Assembly: GCF_020911725.1 (NCBI RefSeq)
Contig: NZ_CP076620.1
Location: forward strand, 1,306,501 to 1,370,500
DNA length: 64,000 bases
Reading direction: 5' to 3'
Source of the DNA: Clostridium cadaveris
GTDB taxonomy: Bacteria > Bacillota > Clostridia > Clostridiales > Clostridiaceae
Both the position numbers and the translations under genes were made by a program. Shown here piece after piece: positions 34,760-42,408 of the stretch (the first letter of the stretch is position 1; every line of letters begins with the position of its first letter). Below the pieces are notes generated by a model. That model was not told the DNA's origin, ran no database searches, and worked only from the letters and a program-made list of their open reading frames with translations.

Positions 34760-35179
34760 ATGAGAACAATAGCCATCATAGATGCTCAAGGAGCTGGAAT
34801 TGGACAAACTATAATAAAAAAAATTAAAAAGGAATGTAATTGTAAAGAAGTAAGAGTTGTAGCCCTTGGAACTAATGGTGTAGCAGCATCTAATATGGTT
34901 AAAGCAGGGGCAGAAAAATCTATAGTTGGGTCTAATAATATATGTGATTTCTTAAATAAAGAAAATATATGGGCTGTAATAGGCCCTATTGGAGTTATAT
35001 GTAGTGGCGGTATAAATGGGGAAGTAACAGCTGATATAGCTAGAGAAGTATTTAAGCTAGACTGTTTGAAATATATTCTTCCTTTAAAGGTTCACGGAAT
35101 ATATATTCCTGGCACAGTTAATATGGATATAAAAGATATGATAAATGAAATTATAGAAAACATAAGTAAAAACTTATAG
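34760..35179 (+). CDS. DUF3842 family protein
   Basis: The 139-residue protein begins RTIAIIDAQGAGIGQTIIKK and continues VVALGTNGVAASNMVKAGA, GPIGVICSGGINGEVTADIA and a C-terminal helix. The pattern matches the DUF3842 family found in clostridia, a small alpha/beta nucleotide-binding-like fold of unknown function. A site GAAAGGAAAAG precedes ATG 34760. It has its own promoter region and a terminator after it, so it is monocistronic. Confidence 0.85.
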   Translation: MRTIAIIDAQGAGIGQTIIKKIKKECNCKEVRVVALGTNGVAASNMVKAGAEKSIVGSNNICDFLNKENIWAVIGPIGVICSGGINGEVTADIAREVFKLDCLKYILPLKVHGIYIPGTVNMDIKDMINEIIENISKNL

Positions 35180-35181
35180 TA

Positions 35182-35220
35182 AAAGGTCAATGACCTCTGA
35201 CGTCATTGACCTTTTTTAAA
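35182..35220 (+). terminator. Bidirectional terminator
   Basis: AAAGGTCAATGAC (35182-35194) and GTCATTGACCTTT (35202-35214) form a perfect 13-bp stem followed by TTT. It separates the converging DUF3842 and ECF genes. Confidence 0.92.
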
Positions 35221-35221
35221 T

Positions 35222-35746
35222 TCAACGTGATAATTCTTTGGAGCTAACTTTTTCTAAAGTTTTAACTAAAAATGGTATTAGAATAAGTTGTATAACTATT
35301 CCCCAAAATGCTGTTACAAAAGCTGAAGTTAAAAATCCAGCTAGCACAAAGGAACCGCCTTTTGCAGTGAGAAGCAAAAAGTTTGCTATACCAGCTATCA
35401 CTCTTCCTAAAATCATAGAACTAATTAAAGATACATATATGTTTTTATTTTTTTCTTTATATAAAAATCCTGCGAAGAAACCATAGGCTCCAAGTTCTAA
35501 AGCCATAGATATAGCCACAGGGTATAGTGGAGGCATTCCTGTAAAAAGTGAATTTAAAAGAGGAGTTAATACACCTATTATTAGTCCATATATGCTTCCT
35601 AGTATAAAACCGCATAAAAGCACTGGTATATGCATTGGAAGAAATATGGTTCCAGGTATTCCTGTAGCGTGAAATATATAAGTTATTATGATTCCTAAAG
35701 CTAAAAAGAGCCCCGCTTTTACTAAAGTATTAGTTGATGATTTCAT
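35222..35746 (-). CDS. ECF transporter substrate-binding (S) component
   Basis: The 174-residue protein has six helices and the ECF_trnsprt (PF12822) character: AGLFLALGIIITYIFHATG, FLPMHIPVLLCGFILGSIYG, LLNSLFTGMPPLYPVAISMA and ALELGAYGFFAGFLYKEK. Such proteins bind a vitamin or similar micronutrient and use a shared EcfAA'T module encoded elsewhere. The substrate is not obvious; it is not a clear RibU, ThiT or BioY. A terminator hairpin sits 25-58 bases upstream, so expression seems to be under transcription attenuation. GGGG precedes ATG 35746. Confidence 0.85.
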   Translation of the reverse strand: MKSSTNTLVKAGLFLALGIIITYIFHATGIPGTIFLPMHIPVLLCGFILGSIYGLIIGVLTPLLNSLFTGMPPLYPVAISMALELGAYGFFAGFLYKEKNKNIYVSLISSMILGRVIAGIANFLLLTAKGGSFVLAGFLTSAFVTAFWGIVIQLILIPFLVKTLEKVSSKELSR

Positions 35747-35770
35747 TGTTATTCCCCCTTAATTTAAAAT

Positions 35771-35804
35771 AAAAAAAGAAGGTAGAGAAAAAAACTCTAC
35801 CTTC
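35771..35804 (-). terminator. Attenuator terminator in the leader of the ECF gene
   Basis: On the minus strand GAAGGTAGAG and CTCTACCTTC (35804-35795 and 35787-35778) form a 10-bp stem followed by seven T (35777-35771), just before the ECF gene. About 100 bases further upstream contain two more hairpins (arms AAGAATT/AATTCTT near 35890-35872 and AGGTTT/AAACCT near 35870-35850). The layout looks like a riboswitch with its terminator, but I do not recognise the aptamer class. Confidence 0.75.
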
Positions 35805-36087
35805 GTGGTAAACATAAAATCAAAATATATTTTAATAATGTGTGCTAAGAGGTTTATAAAATTAAAACCTGTAAGAATTTTCGTAATTCTTATATATAAT
35901 TATATCATTAAATAAAATAAATGTAAACTTGATTTTATTTCATATTGATTAATGATAAATATTTTAGTATTCTATAATAGCGATTTATTTGAAAACATAT
36001 TTGAGAGAAAATTAATTATATTATCATACTGAATTTGGTAAATAGCTATATACAATTATGATAATAGTTGTGGAAGGAACGGTGAAG

Positions 36088-36738
36088 ATGGTGATCGTAG
36101 TAGGTGGAATGATAGGACTTGGAAAAAGTTCTGTGGCGGAAATGTTAGGAAAGCATTTTGGAAGTGATGTATTTTATGAAAGTGTTGAGGAGAATCCAAT
36201 ATTACCTTTATTTTACACAGCATCTCCAGAGGAAATAGAAAAGAAGCGATACCCATTTTTATTGCAGCTATATTTCTTAGACACTAGATTTAAGAGTATA
36301 AAAAAGGCCTTAGTACAAGATAATAATGTGCTAGATAGAAGCATATATGAAGATTGGTATTTTGCAAGGAAAAATATGGAATTAGGAAGAATAACTGAAT
36401 TAGAAATGCAGGTTTATGAAAATTTAGCTGACAACATGATGGATGAACTAAAGGAACTTCCTAAAAAGTCACCAGACCTTATGGTTTATTTAAAGGGAAG
36501 CTTTGAGACAGTTCTAGACAGAATAAGAAAAAGAGGAAGAAGTTATGAACTTGATGCAGAGCTTGTAGATTATTACAGAGTCCTATGGGAAGGATATGAT
36601 GAATGGGTCAATAATCATTATAAGGCTTCTCAAGTTTTAATAATTGACATGGACAAGGTTGATATAATTGAAAATGAGGAAGACAAGCATTTAGTTATAA
36701 GCCAAGTAGAAGAAAGACTAAAGCAAATAAGAGGTTAA
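36088..36738 (+). CDS. Deoxynucleoside kinase
   Basis: The P-loop enzyme phosphorylates deoxynucleosides for DNA precursor salvage. Visible are VVGGMIGLGKSSVAEML (P-loop), FYESVEENPILPLFY (substrate contact), RYPFLLQLYFLDTRF, VLDRSIYEDWYFAR (the DRS motif) and RIRKRGRSYEL (lid). The length fits bacterial dGK/dAK-type kinases. I choose ATG 36088, since GGAAGGA (36072-36078) is nine bases upstream; the earlier ATG 36058 lacks a site. Base specificity cannot be told. Confidence 0.9.
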   Translation: MVIVVGGMIGLGKSSVAEMLGKHFGSDVFYESVEENPILPLFYTASPEEIEKKRYPFLLQLYFLDTRFKSIKKALVQDNNVLDRSIYEDWYFARKNMELGRITELEMQVYENLADNMMDELKELPKKSPDLMVYLKGSFETVLDRIRKRGRSYELDAELVDYYRVLWEGYDEWVNNHYKASQVLIIDMDKVDIIENEEDKHLVISQVEERLKQIRG

Positions 36739-36742
36739 GCCT

Positions 36743-36775
36743 AAAGCCACTGTTTATTTTTTAAACAATGGCTTT
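36743..36775. terminator. Bidirectional terminator at the end of two converging genes
   Basis: AAAGCCACTGTTTA (36743-36756) pairs with TAAACAATGGCTTT (36762-36775) with one mismatch. The hairpin overlaps the last codons of the MATE gene. Confidence 0.75.
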
Positions 36776-38101
36776 AATTGACTTATAAAGATATATACCC
36801 AATATGAGAGTTAAAAGATCACTTAATGGCAAAGAAAAAAATATTGCATTCACAGGGCTTTTACTAAAGATCATGGGAAGTATAATACTTAAAGGCACCA
36901 AAGCTATAAGCTGCCTAACAAAGCCTAAAGTCATTGCATATTTTTCCTTATCAGTGACCTGAAATAATGAGATAAGAGTGTATACTATTCCAAGCATAAA
37001 GAAAAGAGAAAAACAAATTTTTAAAACCATTGATGAGGCTGTTATTATTTCCATGCTGTCACTGAATATCAACACTACATAATCTCCAAATAAGAATATT
37101 ATTACAGTAACAATAATTCCATAACCTAAAGAGTAAAGTATAGATTTTTTGGTGACAGAATGTGCTCTGCTCTTATTATTATTTCCCTTAAAGTAAGAAA
37201 GAATTGACATAAGACCTTGAGTAATACCGACTATAGGCATTAAAGCTGCACTGTGTATTTTTTGAACCACAGCCCAGGCACTTACTCCTATTGCTCCACC
37301 AAAATATAGAAGCCTATTATTTATAACAAGTCCTGATAAACTTGTAAGGCATTGAACACCGAATTGAACGAAACCTACCTTAGTCATCTTCGTAATTATA
37401 TTATATATAAAATTCTTAGATAATTTATTATGAGAGAACCATAATCTATGTTTATATAAGAAATATGCTCCAGAAAAAGTATAAAAAACCTCACTTATCA
37501 AGGTACCTAAAGCTATACCCGTAAGTCCCATATCCATTTTGAAGGTAAATATGAAATTAAATATCACATTTAGAACAGTAGAAAAGGATGCTATTGTAAT
37601 TTCTAATTTTGGATAACCAAAGGCTCTTAATATATTTACAAGATTATATCCCACAGAACTAAAAACATTACTTAAAAGAGCTATAGAAAAATATTTTTTG
37701 GCTAAAATATAAACCTCACCTTCAGCACCTAAAATTTGTAAAAGTGGATTCATGAATATAAAAAGTAAAAGTGATATAGATGAGGCAAATATGAGATTTG
37801 TATAAAACCCTACTTGAAAGGTATCGTTGACCTTTTTTTTATCATCTTTACCTAAATATCTGGATATAAAAATTCCCGTAGATACTCCAAATAAAAGCTG
37901 TGCAGCAATAAGTATTGATATAACTGGAGATAATAATCCTATAGCAGTAAGAGACTCTGTGCTAACTAATGGAATATGTCCAGCAAAGGCGGTATCTATT
38001 ATTGAAGTAAGAGATTCTAAAAATAAAGAGATTATAGATGGAATTGCAAATAAAAAAATAAGCCTATTATCTGAATAGCTTTCATAAACGTTCTTTGTCA
38101 T
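36761..38101 (-). CDS. MATE-family efflux transporter
   Basis: The protein has twelve helices in two homologous halves, with FAIPSIISLFLESLTSIIDT at the start, FAGHIPLVSTESLTAIGLLS, QLLFGVSTGIFISRYLGKDD and the second-half VGVSAWAVVQKIHSAALMPI-type segment, GITQGLMSILSYFKGNNN. These match multidrug and toxic compound extrusion proteins driven by sodium or protons. Length 446 is normal. GAGGTG precedes ATG 38101. A WYL regulator is divergently encoded 139 bases away and might control it. The substrate is unknown. Confidence 0.9.
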   Translation of the reverse strand: MTKNVYESYSDNRLIFLFAIPSIISLFLESLTSIIDTAFAGHIPLVSTESLTAIGLLSPVISILIAAQLLFGVSTGIFISRYLGKDDKKKVNDTFQVGFYTNLIFASSISLLLFIFMNPLLQILGAEGEVYILAKKYFSIALLSNVFSSVGYNLVNILRAFGYPKLEITIASFSTVLNVIFNFIFTFKMDMGLTGIALGTLISEVFYTFSGAYFLYKHRLWFSHNKLSKNFIYNIITKMTKVGFVQFGVQCLTSLSGLVINNRLLYFGGAIGVSAWAVVQKIHSAALMPIVGITQGLMSILSYFKGNNNKSRAHSVTKKSILYSLGYGIIVTVIIFLFGDYVVLIFSDSMEIITASSMVLKICFSLFFMLGIVYTLISLFQVTDKEKYAMTLGFVRQLIALVPLSIILPMIFSKSPVNAIFFSLPLSDLLTLILGIYLYKSIKAIV

Positions 38102-38240
38102 AATTTCACCTCAATAAATATTATAGCATAAGATTTTAAGGAATAAATGAAGAGGATCTTATGATATAGCTAGTTTTAAGATATGCATATAGAGTAGTAA
38201 TATATAATTATCAAGGTATAATGAGAGTGGTGATAGCTTT

Positions 38241-39149
38241 ATGAAAGTTAATAGATTAGTAGAAATTATAATAATACTTTTAAAAAAAGAAAAAATTACA
38301 GCAAAACAGTTGTCAGAAAGATTCAATGTATCAACTAGAACAATTTATAGAGATATAGAAGATCTTTCTTCTGCTGGTATTCCTGTTTATATGAATAAAG
38401 GAAAAGGAGGAGGTATTCTTCTTTTAGAAGAATATACTTTGGATAAAAATATCTTTGACGATGAGGAAAAGGAGAGCATTTTAATAGCTTTAAAAACTTT
38501 GAATTCAACCAAGGATTTTAAAATGGAGAAAACTTTAGAAAAGATAGAGGGCGTATTCAATCAAAAGAACTTTATTGATTGGATTGACGTAGATTTAAGT
38601 CCTTGGGGTAGTAGCGGAAAAATAGATGATAGATTTAATATTGTAAAAGATGCAATTTTAAATGAAAGCATGCTGACTTTTGAATATGTAAACTCACAAA
38701 ATCAACTAACCTACCGTAAGGTTAAGCCTTTTAAGATAATTTTCAAAAGTCAGAGTTTCTATCTTTCGGCTTATTGCCTAGAAAAACATAGCCCTAGGAT
38801 ATTTAAAATTTCACGGATGAGAGACGTTGAAAGAATATGTGATAAGTTTAAAAGAGATGAGATAAAAAATCTTTTTTTAAAAGAAGAGAATAATGCTGAG
38901 TTTGATATAGTAACTTTAAAATTAAGGTTTAATTCAAATATGCTTTTTAGGCTTATGGATTATTATGAGGAAAACGAAATAACACGAGAAGATACAGGAA
39001 AATATTTAGTTACAGTTCAATTTCCTTACGGTCAGTGGATATATTCACATATATTGTCTTATGGACAAGATGTTGAAGTGTTGGAGCCGGACTTTGTAAA
39101 AGATGAGATAAAATATATTTTAATGAATACCTTAAAAAAATATATATAA
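38241..39149 (+). CDS. DeoR/WYL-domain transcription regulator (YafY type)
   Basis: An N-terminal winged helix (residues 1-60: EKITAKQLSERFNVSTRTIY and RDIEDLSSAGIPVYM) is followed by a WYL domain (about 135-205: LTFEYVNSQNQLTYRKVKPF, FYLSAYCLEKHSPRIFKISR) and a C-terminal extension. WYL domains bind nucleotide-like or small ligands. Targets may be the divergent MATE gene or the zinc-ribbon and radical SAM genes downstream. A perfect 14-bp inverted repeat overlaps its stop codon. Confidence 0.9.
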   Translation: MKVNRLVEIIIILLKKEKITAKQLSERFNVSTRTIYRDIEDLSSAGIPVYMNKGKGGGILLLEEYTLDKNIFDDEEKESILIALKTLNSTKDFKMEKTLEKIEGVFNQKNFIDWIDVDLSPWGSSGKIDDRFNIVKDAILNESMLTFEYVNSQNQLTYRKVKPFKIIFKSQSFYLSAYCLEKHSPRIFKISRMRDVERICDKFKRDEIKNLFLKEENNAEFDIVTLKLRFNSNMLFRLMDYYEENEITREDTGKYLVTVQFPYGQWIYSHILSYGQDVEVLEPDFVKDEIKYILMNTLKKYI

Positions 39150-39176
39150 TATGACATACTAGTGTCATATTATATA
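39143..39176. promoter_or_regulatory. Perfect 14-bp inverted repeat after the WYL regulator
   Basis: TATATAATATGACA (39143-39156) and TGTCATATTATATA (39163-39176) are exact inverse complements around TACTAG. No T run follows. It may be the operator for the regulator, controlling the zinc-ribbon gene 43 bases downstream, or a terminator of unusual form. Confidence 0.5.
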
Positions 39177-39218
39177 ACGTAATATATACTCAAAAGATAT
39201 TAAAGGAGTGTATGTTTT

Positions 39219-39482
39219 ATGGAAAGAAAATATTGTCAAAGTTGTGGTATGCCATTGATTGATGAGAAGGAACTTGGAACTAATAAGGATGGCAGCAGAA
39301 ATGAAGAATATTGCATTTATTGTTTTGAACAAGGTGACTTTAAAGGTGATATGACTATGGAAGAAATGATTGCTTTTTGTGCACCTTTTATGGTAAAGTC
39401 TAATCCAAATATGACAGAAGAAGAAGCTAAGGATAATATGAGAAAATTTTTTCCATGTTTAAAAAGATGGAGAAATAAATAG
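39219..39482 (+). CDS. Small zinc-ribbon protein
   Basis: The 87-residue protein begins ERKYCQSCGMPLIDEKELGT and has EEYCIYCFEQGDF, giving four cysteines in two CxxC pairs that form a zinc ribbon (PF12674 type). The C-terminal helix contains TMEEMIAFCAPFMVKSNPNM and FFPCLKRW. Function is unknown; the family is often encoded near WYL or other regulators. GGAG precedes ATG 39219. The radical SAM gene starts ten bases after the stop, so they are likely cotranscribed. Confidence 0.85.
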   Translation: MERKYCQSCGMPLIDEKELGTNKDGSRNEEYCIYCFEQGDFKGDMTMEEMIAFCAPFMVKSNPNMTEEEAKDNMRKFFPCLKRWRNK

Positions 39483-39491
39483 GAGTGGGTA

Positions 39492-40385
39492 ATGGATTAT
39501 ATAACTGCAAAAACTATAGTATCACAATATATAGAGAAAAACCCTTGGTTTGGAATTAACTACAATATGAATATATATAAAGGCTGCTGCCATGGTTGTA
39601 TTTATTGTGATTCTAGAAGTGAATGCTATCAAATAGAAAATTTTGACCAGGTGAGAGCAAAGAAAAATGCAGTTAATATAATTCATAAAGAACTTAGAGG
39701 TAAAAAGAAAAAGGGTATTGTAGGCACAGGCGCTATGAGTGACCCATATAATCCATTTGAAAAAGAATTAATGCTTACTAGAAATGCCTTACAGGAAATA
39801 AACATTAATAATTTTGGCGTAGCAATTGCAACTAAAAGCTCACTTATTACAAGGGATATAGATATACTTAAAGAAATAAAATCTCATTCTTCTGTACTTG
39901 TAAAAATAACAATAACAACCTTTGATGATGAATTATGCAGAAAAATAGAGCCTAATGTAGCGGTATCATCAGAACGCTTTAAAGCTATAAAAGAGCTCTC
40001 ATCTAATGGAATATATACGGGTATACTTTTAATGCCTGTACTTCCTTTTATAAACGACAGCGTAGAAAACATAAGAAATATTGTAAGGGAAGCATCAAGG
40101 TGTGGAGCAAAATTTATTTATGCTTATGGAATGGGTGTTACATTAAGGCAAAATCAAAGAGACTATTATTATGAGAAGCTTTGCAAGAATTTTACTGGAG
40201 AAAATCTTGTGAAAAAATATATAGAAACTTATCATAATAAATATGAATGTGCTTCGTTGAATTCTAAAATTCTGTGGAAAGTGTTTGTAGAGGAATGTGA
40301 ACTCAACGGTATTTTGTATAAGATGAAGGATATAATAAATGGCTATAAGAGCCCCTATGAGAATAAGCAGATTAGATGGTTTTAG
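39492..40385 (+). CDS. Radical SAM protein, SPL-like family
   Basis: The iron-sulfur motif is CCHGCIYC (residues 32-39: CxxxCxxC), within NMNIYKGCCHGCIYCDSRSE. Further landmarks are GTGAMSDPYNPFEKELMLTR, VAIATKSSLITRD and ILLMPVLPFINDSVENI. The pattern matches the spore-photoproduct-lyase-like subfamily of radical SAM proteins, whose members cleave SAM reductively; most have no known substrate. It lacks features that would make it the real SplB. It is cotranscribed with the zinc-ribbon gene. Confidence 0.85.
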   Translation: MDYITAKTIVSQYIEKNPWFGINYNMNIYKGCCHGCIYCDSRSECYQIENFDQVRAKKNAVNIIHKELRGKKKKGIVGTGAMSDPYNPFEKELMLTRNALQEININNFGVAIATKSSLITRDIDILKEIKSHSSVLVKITITTFDDELCRKIEPNVAVSSERFKAIKELSSNGIYTGILLMPVLPFINDSVENIRNIVREASRCGAKFIYAYGMGVTLRQNQRDYYYEKLCKNFTGENLVKKYIETYHNKYECASLNSKILWKVFVEECELNGILYKMKDIINGYKSPYENKQIRWF

Positions 40386-40401
40386 CGAATCAACAATAAA
40401 T

Positions 40402-40437
40402 AGCAAGAGGATTAATAAAGGTCCTCTTGCTTTAATT
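40402..40437. terminator. Bidirectional terminator
   Basis: AGCAAGAGGA (40402-40411) and TCCTCTTGCT (40422-40431) form a perfect 10-bp stem with TTAATTT after it, between two converging genes. Confidence 0.85.
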
Positions 40438-40462
40438 TATACAAGTAAATTTAAATTTTTAA

Positions 40463-41305
40463 TTAGTTTGCAAATAGCTGAGATTCATAAGCTAGATTTC
40501 CCTCTGAAGAAAAGGCTACGCCTATTCCCATTCTTCCAAAGTTTGCATTTAGTATATTTGCTCTATGTCCAGCAGAATTCATCCATCTGTTTACTATATC
40601 CTGAGCAGTTACAGAAGCTTTTCCTAAACCTGTACTGGACTGAATGTTTTCTCCTGCAGTGTTGTAAGAAACATTAAATTTTTGTAATAGCTGAAATGGA
40701 CTTCCTGTATATGGTGAGTTATGATCAAAATATCCATATTGAAGCATTTCTTCAGCTTTATATCTTGCAGCCTTTCTCATAGTCTCATCCATAGATAATG
40801 GTTTAAGTCCTGCCTTTGCTCTTTCGTTATTGCAAAGAGTTAGAATTTCATTTTCTACTTGAGATAAAAACTCAACATTGTGGTTTTGAGGAATGGCTGG
40901 CATTCCATTAGCAGAACTACTTGACTTTGAAGTATTTTTATTACTTCTAGAAGAAGTTTCACCTCCGGATGCTTGTCCTTTATTTGAACTTGCTTTAGCA
41001 GTTTCATTACTCTTTGATGAATTAGAGTTAGAGCTAGCAGCTTTAGAGTTTTCTGAAGCTGTATTATGGTTGACGGTATTTACTTCTGAAGCAGATTCAT
41101 TGCTTTTAGTCTGCTCATTAGATTCCTGTGTAGCAATTTGAGAATCAGAAGAAGCAACAACATCTTCACTAGGCTCTTCTACAGTTTTAGTTACTTCGGA
41201 AATTTTTGAAGGTATATTGTTTTTAGTTCTATTTAGTATAGAAACAGTACCTCCCCCTATTACTAGAATTGATGAAATTATTAGTGAAAGTATTTTTTTC
41301 TTCAT
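40463..41305 (-). CDS. Secreted CAP/SCP-domain protein (YkwD type)
   Basis: A signal peptide (residues 1-24) leads into a long Ser/Asn/Lys-rich linker (about 40-145). The C-terminal CAP domain (about 150-280) has VENEILTLCNNERAKAGLKP, MRKAARYKAEEMLQYGYFDH, NTAGENIQSSTG and WMNSAGHRANILNANFGRMG, including the conserved His and Glu cavity residues. The start is ATG 41305 (MKKKIL) with AAAGGAGG; the frame from 41335 is too long. Such clostridial proteins are linked to spore coat or wall functions, but the role here is not known. Confidence 0.9.
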   Translation of the reverse strand: MKKKILSLIISSILVIGGGTVSILNRTKNNIPSKISEVTKTVEEPSEDVVASSDSQIATQESNEQTKSNESASEVNTVNHNTASENSKAASSNSNSSKSNETAKASSNKGQASGGETSSRSNKNTSKSSSSANGMPAIPQNHNVEFLSQVENEILTLCNNERAKAGLKPLSMDETMRKAARYKAEEMLQYGYFDHNSPYTGSPFQLLQKFNVSYNTAGENIQSSTGLGKASVTAQDIVNRWMNSAGHRANILNANFGRMGIGVAFSSEGNLAYESQLFAN

Positions 41306-41474
41306 CTTATCCCTCCTTTTGTCATAGTATAACAAGAATAAATGTTCTTTTCTATGGTAATTCTACGGATATATAGATATATAATCAAAGGTATGAATAA
41401 TATGGACTCAAAAGATATTATTACATTGGGAAAAAAGCTAATAAATAAAAAATGGGGAAAATATCCCCTCTTAT

Positions 41475-41801
41475 CTAAAAATGTTTTCCGTCCTCGTAAT
41501 AAGCAGATTCTTTAAGTATCGTAAAGAATATATCTGAAGGCGCATAACCTACATTTTTAAGCTCTTCTGTAATTATTTTTGCTACTTTATCTTGAGTTTC
41601 TTGACCTCTATCAAACCAAGCAACTTCAACTAATGGATAGCCATCTGTAATCTTTCCTTGGCTTACAAAAGTTGAGTTCATTACTTCTATTGTGAAATAA
41701 TCCCTAGGACAAGCTAAAACTTCTTGTAATCTGTCAACAAGAGGGGTACTTAAGGTAAGTATAGAATCTTCCTTTATTCCCCTAAATTTTAATTGTGGCA
41801 T
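41475..41801 (-). CDS. DUF1904 protein (tautomerase-like fold)
   Basis: The 108-residue protein starts PQLKFRGIKEDSILTLSTPL right after Met, giving the N-terminal proline usual in tautomerase-like folds, and has DYFTIEVMNSTFV, VEVAWFDRGQETQDKVAKII and DIFFTILKESAYYEDG. It matches DUF1904. Function is not known. AAGGAGG precedes ATG 41801. Confidence 0.85.
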   Translation of the reverse strand: MPQLKFRGIKEDSILTLSTPLVDRLQEVLACPRDYFTIEVMNSTFVSQGKITDGYPLVEVAWFDRGQETQDKVAKIITEELKNVGYAPSDIFFTILKESAYYEDGKHF

Positions 41802-41943
41802 AAAAAATCCTCCTTAGTAAAATTTTATATAGTGTTATTTTACCAATTTAAACTTCGGCAAACAAGATTCAAATGAAATTTAAATTATTAGGCTATATGA
41901 TAATGAGGATTTTTGCAATTATATACATTTTTTCTTAAATGTA

Positions 41944-41962
41944 TTGATAATCATTATCATTT
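41944..41962 (+). promoter_or_regulatory. Fur box
   Basis: TGATAATCATTATCA (41945-41959) is a perfect inverted repeat matching the core of the Fur consensus GATAATGATWATCATTATC. It lies 72 bases before the YgbA_NO-type gene and 143 bases from the DUF1904 gene start on the other strand. Confidence 0.75.
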
Positions 41963-42030
41963 GTAGTATTATATTTTAAGTAAGCTTCAAAAATCAAGGA
42001 TAGAATAAATGTGTCGGAAGGTGAATTGTA

Positions 42031-42324
42031 ATGAATAGAATTGAAAAAGAAAAAAGGACCATAGAACTTATGATAAATTTGTACTGCAGAAAAAATCATG
42101 GGACTAAAGGAGATTTATGTGGCGAATGTAATGAACTTTTAGAATATGCTCAGAAGAGGCTTACATATTGCAAGTTTGGAGAAAACAAAACTTCTTGCAG
42201 CAAATGTCCTATTCATTGCTATAGGAAAGATATGAAAGAAAAAATTAAAAAGGTAATGAAATTTTCAGGACCAAGAATATTGTTTTATAGTCCTTATGAA
42301 TTTATAAGGCATATATTTAAATAA
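42031..42324 (+). CDS. YgbA_NO family cysteine-rich protein
   Basis: The 97-residue protein has MINLYCRKNHG, GDLCGECNELLEYAQKRLTY, CKFGENKTSCSKCPIHCYRK and a C-terminal GPRILFYSPYEFIRHIF. This pattern of cysteines and the end motif match the nitrous-oxide/nitric-oxide-stimulated YgbA family (PF11756), thought to help recover from nitrosative damage to iron centres. The Fur box upstream fits an iron link. GGAAGG precedes ATG 42031. Confidence 0.85.
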   Translation: MNRIEKEKRTIELMINLYCRKNHGTKGDLCGECNELLEYAQKRLTYCKFGENKTSCSKCPIHCYRKDMKEKIKKVMKFSGPRILFYSPYEFIRHIFK

Positions 42325-42408
42325 AGTTTTATCATACTTATTAAAACTTATAGACAGCCATAAGTTTAAAAACTAAAATTATATATTATAAGTCACTGAA
42401 AAAAGGAT

